Assembly: GCA_963974055.1 (NCBI GenBank)
Contig: CAXBCP010000015.1
Location: 53,642 to 117,641 of the forward strand
Length of the DNA stretch: 64,000 nucleotides
Origin: CAXBCP01 sp963974055
GTDB taxonomy: Bacteria; Pseudomonadota; Alphaproteobacteria; MPNO01; UBA830
Direction: 5' to 3'
Below are positions 16,431 to 25,096 of the stretch, one piece after another. The position numbers and the translations under genes were made by a program. Under the pieces are notes generated by a model, which searched no databases, was not told where the DNA came from, and saw only the letters and a program-made list of their open reading frames with translations. Every line of letters starts with the position of its first letter. Within the stretch, counting starts at the first letter, position 1.

Positions 16431-17816
16431 ATGACCAATACCGAGCCAGAAGACCTCGCGGACGACCCACAGACAGACAGACCATGGGAACTGCTGCGGG
16501 CTGCGCTGGAAGAAGGAAACACCGCGCAGCTCGCCGAACTGCTCGAAGAGGCCGGTGCAGTCGACGGCCTTCGGGCATTGCTGCAGTTGTCGGCCGCCGA
16601 ACGCACGGAAGTTCTCGAACAGATTCCGGCGGAACTCGCCGCGGGTTTCATCGAAGAAGCGCCAAGCGAAGCCGCCGCAGATCTGGTGGAAGGACTGGAC
16701 GTCGATACCGCTGCCAGCATCGTCGAAGAGCTCGATTCCGATGTAAAAGCCGACGTCATCGCGGAAATGGGCGACGCCGACGCCGGCGCCCTGCTCGCGG
16801 AACTGGACGCTGAAAGCGCGGCACAGATCCGGCAGTTGATGTCGTATCCGGAAGATTCCGCGGGCGGACTGATGATCACAGAGGCATTCAGCTTCCCGGC
16901 GGATGCCACTGTCGGGAATGTTCTGGTCCGCCTGGCGTCGGAAGACGACGAATTCGAGGCCTATCGCGGCCAGCACCCTTATATTGTCGACGATGCGGGC
17001 CGGCTGCTCGGCGTTGCGTCGCTCAGGAACCTGTTGACCGCCCGCCGGTCCTCGCCGCTTGTCGATATCATGAGTTCGCCGATCTCCGTCGCGCCGGCAG
17101 AAACGCTCGACAATCTGATCGAGATTATCGAAGAACACGGTTTTCTGGGGCTGCCGGTCGTGAATGACGATGGCAAGCTGATCGGCGTCGTGTCCCGGAT
17201 CGACATCTCGGACGCATCGCTTGAACGGATGGAATCCGAAAGTCTCAAGCGGCAGGGGGTCATGGGCGACGAGCTTCGGTCCATGCCGTTTTTTCTCCGC
17301 TCGCGGCGCCGCCTGTCCTGGCTGTCGGTGAACATCGTCCTGAACATCATCGCGGCCAGCGTTATCGCCGCGTATGAGGACACGCTGACCGCCGTCATCG
17401 CGATCGCGATCTTCCTGCCGATGGTTTCCGACATGAGCGGTTGCTCGGGAAATCAGGCCGTTGCCGTATCATTGCGAGAACTGGCGCTGGGTCTCGTCAA
17501 ACCGGTCGACGTCGCAAGGGTCTGGACCAAGGAAGTCCTTGTCGGCATTGCAAACGGAATTGTCCTCGGCATTCTGATCGGGATGGTCGCCTGGATCTGG
17601 AAAGGCAACGCCTTCCTCGGCGTTGTGATCGGACTTGCCCTCGCAATCAACACCGTGGTCGCGGTATCGATCGGCGGCGTGGTGCCCCTGTTGCTCAAAC
17701 GTTTCAACCAGGACCCGGCGGTGGCCTCCGGCCCGCTGCTGACAACGATTACGGATATGATGGGCTTTTTTCTTGTCCTCAGCCTCGCGACCCTGTTTAT
17801 GGCACGGCTGACCTGA
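16431..17816 (+). CDS. mgtE: Magnesium transporter MgtE
   Basis: Mg2+ channel/transporter of 461 residues from the ATG at 16431. The order is an N-terminal superhelical MgtE_N domain rich in E and A (about 30-130), a CBS pair (about 135-260) and five membrane helices (about 285-461) with the pore-region segment PMVSDMSGCSGNQAVAVS. An in-frame ATG at 16335 would add 32 unconserved residues, so the shorter form is chosen, with some doubt because its ribosome-binding site is weak. It converges on tamB and is divergent from the CorC-like gene. Confidence 0.94.
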   Translation: MTNTEPEDLADDPQTDRPWELLRAALEEGNTAQLAELLEEAGAVDGLRALLQLSAAERTEVLEQIPAELAAGFIEEAPSEAAADLVEGLDVDTAASIVEELDSDVKADVIAEMGDADAGALLAELDAESAAQIRQLMSYPEDSAGGLMITEAFSFPADATVGNVLVRLASEDDEFEAYRGQHPYIVDDAGRLLGVASLRNLLTARRSSPLVDIMSSPISVAPAETLDNLIEIIEEHGFLGLPVVNDDGKLIGVVSRIDISDASLERMESESLKRQGVMGDELRSMPFFLRSRRRLSWLSVNIVLNIIAASVIAAYEDTLTAVIAIAIFLPMVSDMSGCSGNQAVAVSLRELALGLVKPVDVARVWTKEVLVGIANGIVLGILIGMVAWIWKGNAFLGVVIGLALAINTVVAVSIGGVVPLLLKRFNQDPAVASGPLLTTITDMMGFFLVLSLATLFMARLT

Positions 17817-17838
17817 AAACCCCGAACGACGGGCCCGG

Positions 17839-20800
17839 TCAGAAATCGTGTTTCAGGCTGATGCCGACGCTGCTGTCGGCGCTGCTGCCGGCTTCGGTAT
17901 CGATCGACAGATAGGGCGTCACTTCGATCTCCACCCCGACCTTGCCGGACCCGGGCGTCAGCCCCTGGCCGGCTGATACGAACACGCCGTCCGCGACGTA
18001 TTTACCCGCTTTCAGGGTCGACCCGGTCGGCGAGTCCCCGTTCGATTCGACATCGAGTACGTCCAGGCCGGTCGCCCGGCGCAGACGGTCGAATATACCG
18101 ACAGAGCCGCCGACGCCGCTGATCGTGGCGGCACTTTCCGCCAGTTGTGCGGCCTGAACGGGCGAGAGATTCGCCGACGACTTTCCGAAAAGAATGCGCG
18201 AGAGAATCTCTTCGCGCGGCAGCGGAGGGTCGGACGAAAGCGTAATCCTGGGGAGGGACGCCGGCCCTTCGACCGTCACCTTCGCCACGATATCGCCCGC
18301 CTCGGTATTCGCCGCCATGTATATTCGCGGATCTGGGTCCGTTCCCGGGGGCAGCTTTACATTCCCCTCGCCTATGTCGAATTTTTTCCCGGCAAACGAA
18401 AAACTGCCGTTCACGATATCCAGTCGTCCGTCGATCATCGGCGCGGCGGCATCCCCGGTTGCCCGGATCCTGCCTTTCCACTCGGATTGCAGACCGCGCC
18501 CCCGGACGAAAACCTGTCCCGGCATTTCAAGCGTTACATCGAGTTTGACCGGAATAACGGTTTTTTCCGCCGTTTCGGAAAGCTGACGGCGAACCGGCTT
18601 GCCGTCGCGAATTTCCTCGACATCGAGTTCGTAAACCGCCCCGGGCAGTTTTTCGGGTATCAGTATGTCCGCAGATTCGATTTTTGCCTGTCCGGAAACC
18701 TCGATCGCGTCGCCGGACGATTTCAGGCCGAATTTGCCGGATGCGTCGACGATGGCATCGTCTCGCCGCGCGACGCGGAATTGGGTGAATTCGAGCCTGG
18801 CGTTCCCGTCAGGGCTGTCCAGCGCCGATATATCGAAACGCCCACCGCCGCTGAGTGTCCCGTCCCCGCCATCCGAACCGCTCAGGCGCACGATTTCGAT
18901 CATGCGCCCGCTGGCTGCCAGACGCGCCTCGAGCCCCTTTACCGTCATCCCGGTCGTCCCGCTTTCGTAATTGACGTCGGACAGGTCGACGGTTCCGTTC
19001 AGGTCCGGCGCGGAAAGCGAACCGCCGACGGAAAGCGCGATCTCGAGCGTGCCGCTCATCTGGTCGCCGTCCGGCAGTACCGCGATCATCAGGGCTCCCA
19101 GCGCCCCGGTGCCGTCTATGCGCAGATCGACCGGGGTGCGATCGTCGAAACGGTAGATACCGAGGGCCTCCGAACCGACGCGGCCGGAAAACGTGAGGAC
19201 CGGCGCGCCCGGTGCGGAAACCGCAGCTTTCGCGAACAGGATTCCCTTCCCGACGGATGCGTTCGCCTCGGCGGCGATGACCGGAAGACCGCCTGCCCCA
19301 TTCGGCACAAGACGGAGATCTGCAATTTTCATCTTGAGCTCGGCATCGGGCGTTTCCGGCACACCGCGTAGTTGCGCCGTCAGGTCGAGCGTCCCTGCCG
19401 AGACGGGCGCCAGCCCAAGTTCGTTCAGGAGTGCCAGCGGAAACGCCCTGACCGTCGCGTCGACCGACAATTCCGTGTCGCTGGCCGTACCAGAAACCCC
19501 GATCTCGCCGGCCCCGATCCGCATCGCCGAAAATTTAAACGCCGTACCGGTGGGCGTAATGTCGATGCTGCCCGGTTCGTCTATCGCCAGCTTTTGCGAC
19601 CCGATCGAACCGGCCAGCGTCGAAACCCGGATTGCCGTCCCGCCGGAACGATGTTCAAGCGCACCTGAAACGGCAATGGTATTCGCCGGGTCCACAAGGC
19701 CGTTTGCCGACAGGTCGAATACGACCGAATCAGAGGAGCGAATATCTGCTTTCGCCGTGATCCGGCGGATTTTTCTGTCCGCCATGCTGGCGTTTTCGGC
19801 GACTGCCTGCACTTTGCCGTTCGGTTTGCCGGCAATGCCCGCAATTGAGCCGGAGGCCGTAATCCGGCCGGCCTTCAATTCGTCCGCCCCCGGAGTCCAG
19901 ACGATCGACCGACCATCGACAGAAAATTCGAGGAGATCGGCGCCGCGCCCGGTAGATTCAACTGTTGCGGTCAATGCACCCGCGGCCGGAAAGTCGGCCG
20001 CGCCGGCCATGCCCGCCATTGCTGTCAGATCCCGCAGTTCGGGGATTTTCAGCGCCATTTTTCCCGTAAACCGGCCGTCCCCCAAAGGGATGGCGAGATC
20101 GCCCTCGCCCGACAGGATGTCGGAAGCAATGCGGAGCGCATCCAGCCGGACTGTTTCGGCAGTAGACCGGAACGGCGTCCGCAGGCTGACGGATTTTCGA
20201 TTGCCGCTGAGGTCGAATTCGATCGTGCCCGTACCTTTGCCGGCCTGGACTGCCCCGGTAACCGTCGCGGTCGCAGCATCGAACGAAGCAGGTCCCAGCA
20301 CCGGGCGATCCAGCGACAAAGATATTTTGCCGTTTCCGTCCCCGCCCATCGTGCCGGCATAGGCGGCATCAAGGCGCGCCGCCCCACCAACGGCCATGCC
20401 GAGCATGCCCGAGAGCGCGTCGAGCCTGGAAATTTCGCCGCCCATCTGCCCGGTTAATCTGCCCGATCCCGCGCTTTGCGAAACGTCGGCGGAAATGCGC
20501 CCCAGCGCGCTGTCGACCTGCAGCGCGGTTATCTCGACACCGCCGTCCGGACCGACCCGCACCTGGCCTGAAAAACCGATCTGTGCGAGTTCCGGGGGAA
20601 GAGAAAATGCCACCGGCTCCAGCCCCGTAAGCCGCCCGCCGGAGACGGTTTCGAGACGTCCTGAATTCAGGTTGCCGCCGATCTCCGCGTTGACCGAAAA
20701 CGCGCCGGCGCGCACATGCGGACGCAACAGGGCGATCGCTTCGAGTCTGGGCAGCCGGGCATCGACGACAAGCTTCAACGCACCGGAAGTGAGATCGATT

Positions 20801-22227
20801 TCGCCCCGTGACGCCGTCAGTGCCAGTATCGGTGACGACAACGACGCCGCCCTGATCGAGACAAGCTCGAAATTTCTGATGTCGCCGGCAACCGTCAGCT
20901 GGCCGGATTCTATCCGTTGTCCGTTCGCGGCCTCGGAAAGAAAACGGATGCCCTGCACCGCAATCATATTGTCGAACCCGATCAGAGACAGATCTGTCTT
21001 CGCCGACAATGTTCCGGTCAGGTCCAGCTTTGCGATCCGTGCCACTTCCGGCACCGATATCCCCGCGACACTGCCGGATATTTCAACGGACGGAGACTGA
21101 ACTCCGCCGGATACATGCAGGACAATATCCAGCTCGCCCGCAGACATGCCACCGGGCAATACAGCCGGCGGCACTGCCGCCGCCCTCAGCCGTCCGTTCG
21201 CGTCGATTGTCCCGCTTTCAGGAGAATAGCGCCCCGATGCCTCCAGGTTCAGCCGGTCGGAAACCGCAGAAAAGGTTTCAAGCGTCACTCCGGACTGCCC
21301 GTCTATTCGCAGAACGCCCGACAAAGCCGCTTTCGGCCCGATCAGGGACCCAGCCATTGGCGGCAGGGTCGCCGCCGTATCGAGCGACGATTTCAGACCG
21401 ATCCGCGTTTCCGGGCCTGCCGAAACAGTCAGATCGGCCGCGAAAGCGGGCGCCCCGCCCAGGGTCAGGCTCGCCTTCCCGCGCCAGTCGTCGGCAGGGC
21501 CGTCGCCGTCGATCTGCAGCTTCGCTTCCGGCAATCCGGGCATGCCGGCAAGTTTCCCGATCAGTCCGTCGGGACCATCGAGAAGGTCGGCCTCAAGATC
21601 GAACCTTGCCGGAGAACCGACATGTTTGAGTGCCGCCCGGAAATGGCCCGCCTTGTCCCGCCGTTGCAGGTCCACGGTCGCCTCGATCCGGCGGGTGCTT
21701 CGTTCCAGGCGGAACGCTCCCTTCAGCGAGAATTCCGGCCGGACGGCCGTATCGCCGCCCAACGTTACGCGACCGACCTGCGCCCGATCGATCCGGATAT
21801 CCACCGGCAGGTCGAAAATATTCGGACCGCTAGCGGGGCTGCTTACCTGCGCGCCGGAAGTTTCTGTATCGCCAATCAATACGGTCTCGACCGTTGCGGC
21901 GGACAAGGTCTCGATATGGATCCTACGGGTCAGCAACGACCACGGTTTCCACACCATATTCAGACCGGTCACCGTGACAAGGGGCTGCCCGCCCTGCACC
22001 GCCGTGAAGCTGTCGACATGAATGTTCCAGGGGAAATTCCGGCCGAGTCCCGACAGGCGAACCGTCATTTCGTCATCGCTGGCCAGCCGGGATATCCGGT
22101 CCGCAATCCATTGCCGCCCGGTTTCCGTTTGCGCCAGGCCATAGGCAGCCAGCGGCAGCACAACGCACACACAAACGACGCCATACAGACCGGCCCGCAG
22201 GCGGCGTAACGACCGTCCCATCGCCAT
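17839..22227 (-). CDS. tamB: Translocation and assembly module subunit TamB
   Basis: A large envelope protein of 1462 residues. An N-terminal signal anchor is at about residues 10-30 (VVCVCVVLPLAAYGLA). A very long run of beta-strand repeats (AsmA-like/DUF490) forms a periplasm-spanning groove for lipid transport and outer-membrane protein assembly. The conserved TamB C-terminal domain ends in HDF, with a terminal aromatic residue. The start at 22227 is chosen because it overlaps the tamA stop as TGATG; an in-frame start at 22359 lies deep in tamA. It partners TamA. Confidence 0.95.
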   Translation of the reverse strand: MAMGRSLRRLRAGLYGVVCVCVVLPLAAYGLAQTETGRQWIADRISRLASDDEMTVRLSGLGRNFPWNIHVDSFTAVQGGQPLVTVTGLNMVWKPWSLLTRRIHIETLSAATVETVLIGDTETSGAQVSSPASGPNIFDLPVDIRIDRAQVGRVTLGGDTAVRPEFSLKGAFRLERSTRRIEATVDLQRRDKAGHFRAALKHVGSPARFDLEADLLDGPDGLIGKLAGMPGLPEAKLQIDGDGPADDWRGKASLTLGGAPAFAADLTVSAGPETRIGLKSSLDTAATLPPMAGSLIGPKAALSGVLRIDGQSGVTLETFSAVSDRLNLEASGRYSPESGTIDANGRLRAAAVPPAVLPGGMSAGELDIVLHVSGGVQSPSVEISGSVAGISVPEVARIAKLDLTGTLSAKTDLSLIGFDNMIAVQGIRFLSEAANGQRIESGQLTVAGDIRNFELVSIRAASLSSPILALTASRGEIDLTSGALKLVVDARLPRLEAIALLRPHVRAGAFSVNAEIGGNLNSGRLETVSGGRLTGLEPVAFSLPPELAQIGFSGQVRVGPDGGVEITALQVDSALGRISADVSQSAGSGRLTGQMGGEISRLDALSGMLGMAVGGAARLDAAYAGTMGGDGNGKISLSLDRPVLGPASFDAATATVTGAVQAGKGTGTIEFDLSGNRKSVSLRTPFRSTAETVRLDALRIASDILSGEGDLAIPLGDGRFTGKMALKIPELRDLTAMAGMAGAADFPAAGALTATVESTGRGADLLEFSVDGRSIVWTPGADELKAGRITASGSIAGIAGKPNGKVQAVAENASMADRKIRRITAKADIRSSDSVVFDLSANGLVDPANTIAVSGALEHRSGGTAIRVSTLAGSIGSQKLAIDEPGSIDITPTGTAFKFSAMRIGAGEIGVSGTASDTELSVDATVRAFPLALLNELGLAPVSAGTLDLTAQLRGVPETPDAELKMKIADLRLVPNGAGGLPVIAAEANASVGKGILFAKAAVSAPGAPVLTFSGRVGSEALGIYRFDDRTPVDLRIDGTGALGALMIAVLPDGDQMSGTLEIALSVGGSLSAPDLNGTVDLSDVNYESGTTGMTVKGLEARLAASGRMIEIVRLSGSDGGDGTLSGGGRFDISALDSPDGNARLEFTQFRVARRDDAIVDASGKFGLKSSGDAIEVSGQAKIESADILIPEKLPGAVYELDVEEIRDGKPVRRQLSETAEKTVIPVKLDVTLEMPGQVFVRGRGLQSEWKGRIRATGDAAAPMIDGRLDIVNGSFSFAGKKFDIGEGNVKLPPGTDPDPRIYMAANTEAGDIVAKVTVEGPASLPRITLSSDPPLPREEILSRILFGKSSANLSPVQAAQLAESAATISGVGGSVGIFDRLRRATGLDVLDVESNGDSPTGSTLKAGKYVADGVFVSAGQGLTPGSGKVGVEIEVTPYLSIDTEAGSSADSSVGISLKHDF

Positions 22228-24032
22228 CAGAACGCCTGGCCGAGGCTGATCAGCAGCTGGAAGGCATCGTCGCCGCTGCGGCGGTCGAATGGAAACGCAA
22301 CGTCGAGACGCACAGGGCCAATCGCCGTATGGTACCGAAGCCCGAGCCCGGCGCCCCACTGGATATCCTCGCCGAAACCCGGCGTGGAATCGTCATAGAC
22401 CGCCCCGGCCTCGACGAACGGCACGACGGCAAAGTCTCCGTAAACGCGGATACGCGCCTCGATGCCTGCCTCGGTCGAGGATCGTCCCCCGGTCGGGTCG
22501 CCCGCGCCGTCCACCGGGCCAAGGCGGTTGAGGGCGAAGGCGCGCACCGAACCGGGACCGCCGCCATAGATTCGCTTGTTCGCAGGTACATTCGACGTTT
22601 CTTCACCGAAAAGCGACGTGATCCGTCCCCAGACCGCCAGCGAGTACCGTTTTTCCGAATCGAGGGGAATGTATGTGGCATCGTGCAGACGGACGACGGT
22701 GAATGACGTATCGGCGCCGAACTGATCGAGGAACGGTGTGACCGACAGCGTCGTCCTTCCCCCCTTTGTCGGATTCAGAAGATCGTTCGACGTATCGCGG
22801 CGGAGGGAAACCGGCAGCGAAAAAAGCGTAAAAATCTTTTCGGACCCGGCATCCGTTACGATCGACCGCTCGACCGCGGCACCGACGGAGCCCCTGTAAT
22901 TCGCATTGAACTGGCGCTCCAGGCGCCCCGACGCCTCGACTTCGGTACTCTCGAACCCGTCCGGCGATTTTTCCGCAACCCGGAAAGTCAGCACGCCGGT
23001 ATTGTTGACCGAGAAAATATCCGGTTTCACCAGGTCGACCGACCCCACCTTGCTGTCGAAGGACCCTTCGCCGGTCACCGACAGGCGCTCCCCGGCGCCG
23101 AGCAGGTTTCTGTGCGTCCAGTAGGCCTTGGCGCCGGGACCGTCCCCCGTGGAATAGCGGACCCCTCCGCCGATCGTCTGTTTCTTTCGCTCAACGACGG
23201 AAATCTTCATGGCGACGTCGCCGGCCGCACCGGGTTTTTCCGCCCGGGTGATCGTGATTCCGGAAAACAAACCCGATTCCGAAAGTTTCTGCCGGGTCGC
23301 CTCGACCTTCGTATTGGAAAACGGCTCGCCCTTCGTCCATTCGATGCGGCGCCGGATAAAGGCGGTATCGACGGAATCGTTGCCCTCGATAGCGGTTTCG
23401 CCAAATGCGACCGAGGGACCGGTATCGATGGTCAGATAGACGAAAACGGCGGGCTTGTCGTGATTGACGACGACCCGCTGTTTCACGACCTTGGCATAGG
23501 CATAGGACTTGTCTTCGAGCGTGCGTACGAGCTTCGGCTTTGCATCGGCGATCGCCTTCGCCTCGCCGGGCATGGTCTCCTTGATGCCGAGATATTCAAG
23601 CGATACGTCCACCGGGACGGCGGGGCCGGTACCGGCTGCATTGTCTATTTCCACGGCGCCGATGCGATATAGCGGCCCGGATGCCACGGCAACCGACACG
23701 CGAACGGGTTTCGCCCCGGTTTCCAGCTTCACCGACACATCGGCGGCATAATATCCCTTCGATTTAAGGAGGTTTTTGATACGCTCGGCGTCTTCATCCG
23801 CGCGCCGCCGAAGCCCTGTCAGCGATGCAGGCCGCTTGTCGGTCATCGTATTCAGGGTCGATATGTCCTTGACCGCGTCATCGAGACCGCTTTCGGACGT
23901 CAGGCCTTCGAACTCAACCGTATATTCGATGCCGGACTCTTCGGCGGAATGCACCGCAGCCGACGACGCGGCGGTCAGGATACCGAAGAGTGTCAACACG
24001 AACCAATGCCGCAGGAAGCGCCGGGGTTTCAA
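22227..24032 (-). CDS. tamA: Autotransporter assembly outer-membrane protein TamA (Omp85 family)
   Basis: A 601-residue BamA-type protein. The signal peptide covers about residues 1-30 (AAVHSAEE). POTRA domains occupy about 35-270 and a 16-strand barrel fills the rest, ending in LGQAF with the C-terminal phenylalanine expected for barrel insertion. The start codon is TTG at 24032, directly before the signal peptide; no in-frame ATG lies upstream before a stop. It is co-transcribed with tamB, whose start shares one base with the tamA stop. Confidence 0.95.
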   Translation of the reverse strand: MKPRRFLRHWFVLTLFGILTAASSAAVHSAEESGIEYTVEFEGLTSESGLDDAVKDISTLNTMTDKRPASLTGLRRRADEDAERIKNLLKSKGYYAADVSVKLETGAKPVRVSVAVASGPLYRIGAVEIDNAAGTGPAVPVDVSLEYLGIKETMPGEAKAIADAKPKLVRTLEDKSYAYAKVVKQRVVVNHDKPAVFVYLTIDTGPSVAFGETAIEGNDSVDTAFIRRRIEWTKGEPFSNTKVEATRQKLSESGLFSGITITRAEKPGAAGDVAMKISVVERKKQTIGGGVRYSTGDGPGAKAYWTHRNLLGAGERLSVTGEGSFDSKVGSVDLVKPDIFSVNNTGVLTFRVAEKSPDGFESTEVEASGRLERQFNANYRGSVGAAVERSIVTDAGSEKIFTLFSLPVSLRRDTSNDLLNPTKGGRTTLSVTPFLDQFGADTSFTVVRLHDATYIPLDSEKRYSLAVWGRITSLFGEETSNVPANKRIYGGGPGSVRAFALNRLGPVDGAGDPTGGRSSTEAGIEARIRVYGDFAVVPFVEAGAVYDDSTPGFGEDIQWGAGLGLRYHTAIGPVRLDVAFPFDRRSGDDAFQLLISLGQAF

Positions 24033-24116
24033 ACGAATCGCGATTTTCCGGCCTCTGCCTGCATTGGAACTGAATTCTCGTCTCTCGTACTATATAGCAA
24101 CAGGTTTAGATGTAGG

Positions 24117-24145
24117 CGCCGGAGGGCAAAATACACCCCCCGGCG
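24117..24145. other. GC-rich hairpin downstream of the small membrane ORF
   Basis: Arms CGCCGGAGGG and CCCCCCGGCG pair over 10 positions with one mismatch around a 10-base loop. It lies 27 bases past the stop of the minus-strand small ORF at 24172-24324 and upstream of tamA. There is no U run, so terminator activity is doubtful. Confidence 0.3.
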
Positions 24146-24171
24146 ACAGGGTTACGCCGATCGAAAGCCGT

Positions 24172-24324
24172 TTATTCCGGCTTGTTCGCCGAAGACGGCG
24201 GCAGTTTCTGCGACCAGTTTGCGATTATCTCGGCGGCAACGATCCAACCAATCACCAGAATGGCGATGGCGGCGACCAGTTTTGGAACGGACCGGCCCAA
24301 CAAATCGGGCGCATCCGTCGCCAT
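24172..24324 (-). CDS. Small single-span membrane protein, hypothetical
   Basis: A 50-residue frame from an ATG at 24324 to TAA. A charged N-terminus (MATDAPDLLGRSVPK) is followed by one strong hydrophobic helix (about residues 16-36, with AIAILVIGWIVAAEII) and a polar tail ending in NKPE. AGGA lies about 10 bases upstream of the ATG. It sits in the otherwise empty stretch 24033-24522, on the same strand as tamA. I do not recognise a family. Coding status rests on the clean membrane-protein profile and ribosome-binding site only. Confidence 0.5.
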   Translation of the reverse strand: MATDAPDLLGRSVPKLVAAIAILVIGWIVAAEIIANWSQKLPPSSANKPE

Positions 24325-24522
24325 TTTGTAGCGTCCTGTATCATTTAGCCCTCCCCCCGGATTGCGCAGGGTCGAAATATCGAAAAAACCTCTTCCCCGG
24401 CATCACCGCGAAATCGCGCCTGCGGCTTCCCGGGCCGCAATGCCGGTTTCCGCCATGCAGTTGCATGACCCAAATTGCAGGCCTACAACAAATTCGCGAT
24501 TACCATTTGATCGGAATTGGGA

Positions 24523-24987
24523 ATGAAGCCGCGCCATCCGAAAAAATTTTCGTCCGCAATTACAAAAATAAGAACCGCGTTGGGCGAAGACGCGTGTGCA
24601 CAGATCGTGGACCGTTCCACGTCGTTGGTCCGCAAATGGGCGGACCCCGATCACCCGACATTCCCAAGCATCGATCTCGCCGTACTTCTGGACGAAGCCT
24701 ATGTCCGAGAAGGTCACGGCGCACCGCCGATTCTCGAACTTTACACGAAGCAGCTGGCGGAGGGGCTGGAAGAAGACGAGGTCGAAAGCGTCGATATCCT
24801 GATGTCGGCATTGACCGTGCAGGGGATCGTGGGCGATCTGTCCGAAGCAATCCGCGAAGCGCTCGACCCCAAGGGAGCGGGCGGCCAGGCGGTTTCTCCC
24901 CGCGAGCGGATGAAAATCCTGGAGCTGCTCGAAAAACTGGATGCGGAGGCCGACTCCATCGAAGACGCGATTGAAGTCGATTGCTGA
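24523..24987 (+). CDS. Hypothetical protein with N-terminal helix-turn-helix-like domain
   Basis: 154 residues from the ATG at 24523; a TTG two codons upstream is an alternative. The first 60 residues resemble a phage-repressor-style DNA-binding fold: SAITKIRTALGEDACAQIV, then STSLVRKWADPDH, where a recognition helix would sit. The rest is helical and acidic (LEEDEVESVD, and the C-terminal ELLEKLDAEADSIEDAIE). It is alone on its strand between tamA and the symporter gene at 25097, whose promoter region directly follows. It may regulate one of these, but I cannot assign a function. Confidence 0.68.
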   Translation: MKPRHPKKFSSAITKIRTALGEDACAQIVDRSTSLVRKWADPDHPTFPSIDLAVLLDEAYVREGHGAPPILELYTKQLAEGLEEDEVESVDILMSALTVQGIVGDLSEAIREALDPKGAGGQAVSPRERMKILELLEKLDAEADSIEDAIEVDC

Positions 24988-24996
24988 CCGGCAGAC

Positions 24997-25014
24997 TGCC
25001 GGACAGGTCCGGCA
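24997..25014. other. Short perfect hairpin after the HTH-like gene
   Basis: TGCCGGAC and GTCCGGCA are perfect 8-base inverted arms with only 2 bases between them, 9 bases after the stop of the gene at 24523-24987. A U run is lacking. It could be a weak terminator or a dimeric operator next to the FNR-type box at 25024. Confidence 0.35.
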
Positions 25015-25023
25015 GGCAGGGGG

Positions 25024-25037
25024 TTGATCCCGATCAA
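25024..25037 (+). promoter_or_regulatory. FNR/FixK-type binding site upstream of the symporter gene
   Basis: TTGAT-CCCG-ATCAA matches the FNR/FixK/FnrL consensus TTGAT-N4-ATCAA at all ten defined positions. It is centred about 66 bases upstream of the ATG at 25097, a normal distance for an activator site. A TTTATG at 25053-25058 could be the -10 element. Low-oxygen or FixK-type control of the dicarboxylate/amino acid symporter is inferred. Confidence 0.6.
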
Positions 25038-25096
25038 TCGAAAACGCCCGCGTTTATGCGAAACGGTGTGCCAACATCAAACAACCGATTGAAGAA

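Noticed and set aside
18145..22209. Several plus-strand frames of 200-430 codons opposite tamB
   Set aside because: They are all antisense to the continuous 1462-residue TamB frame and lack domains.
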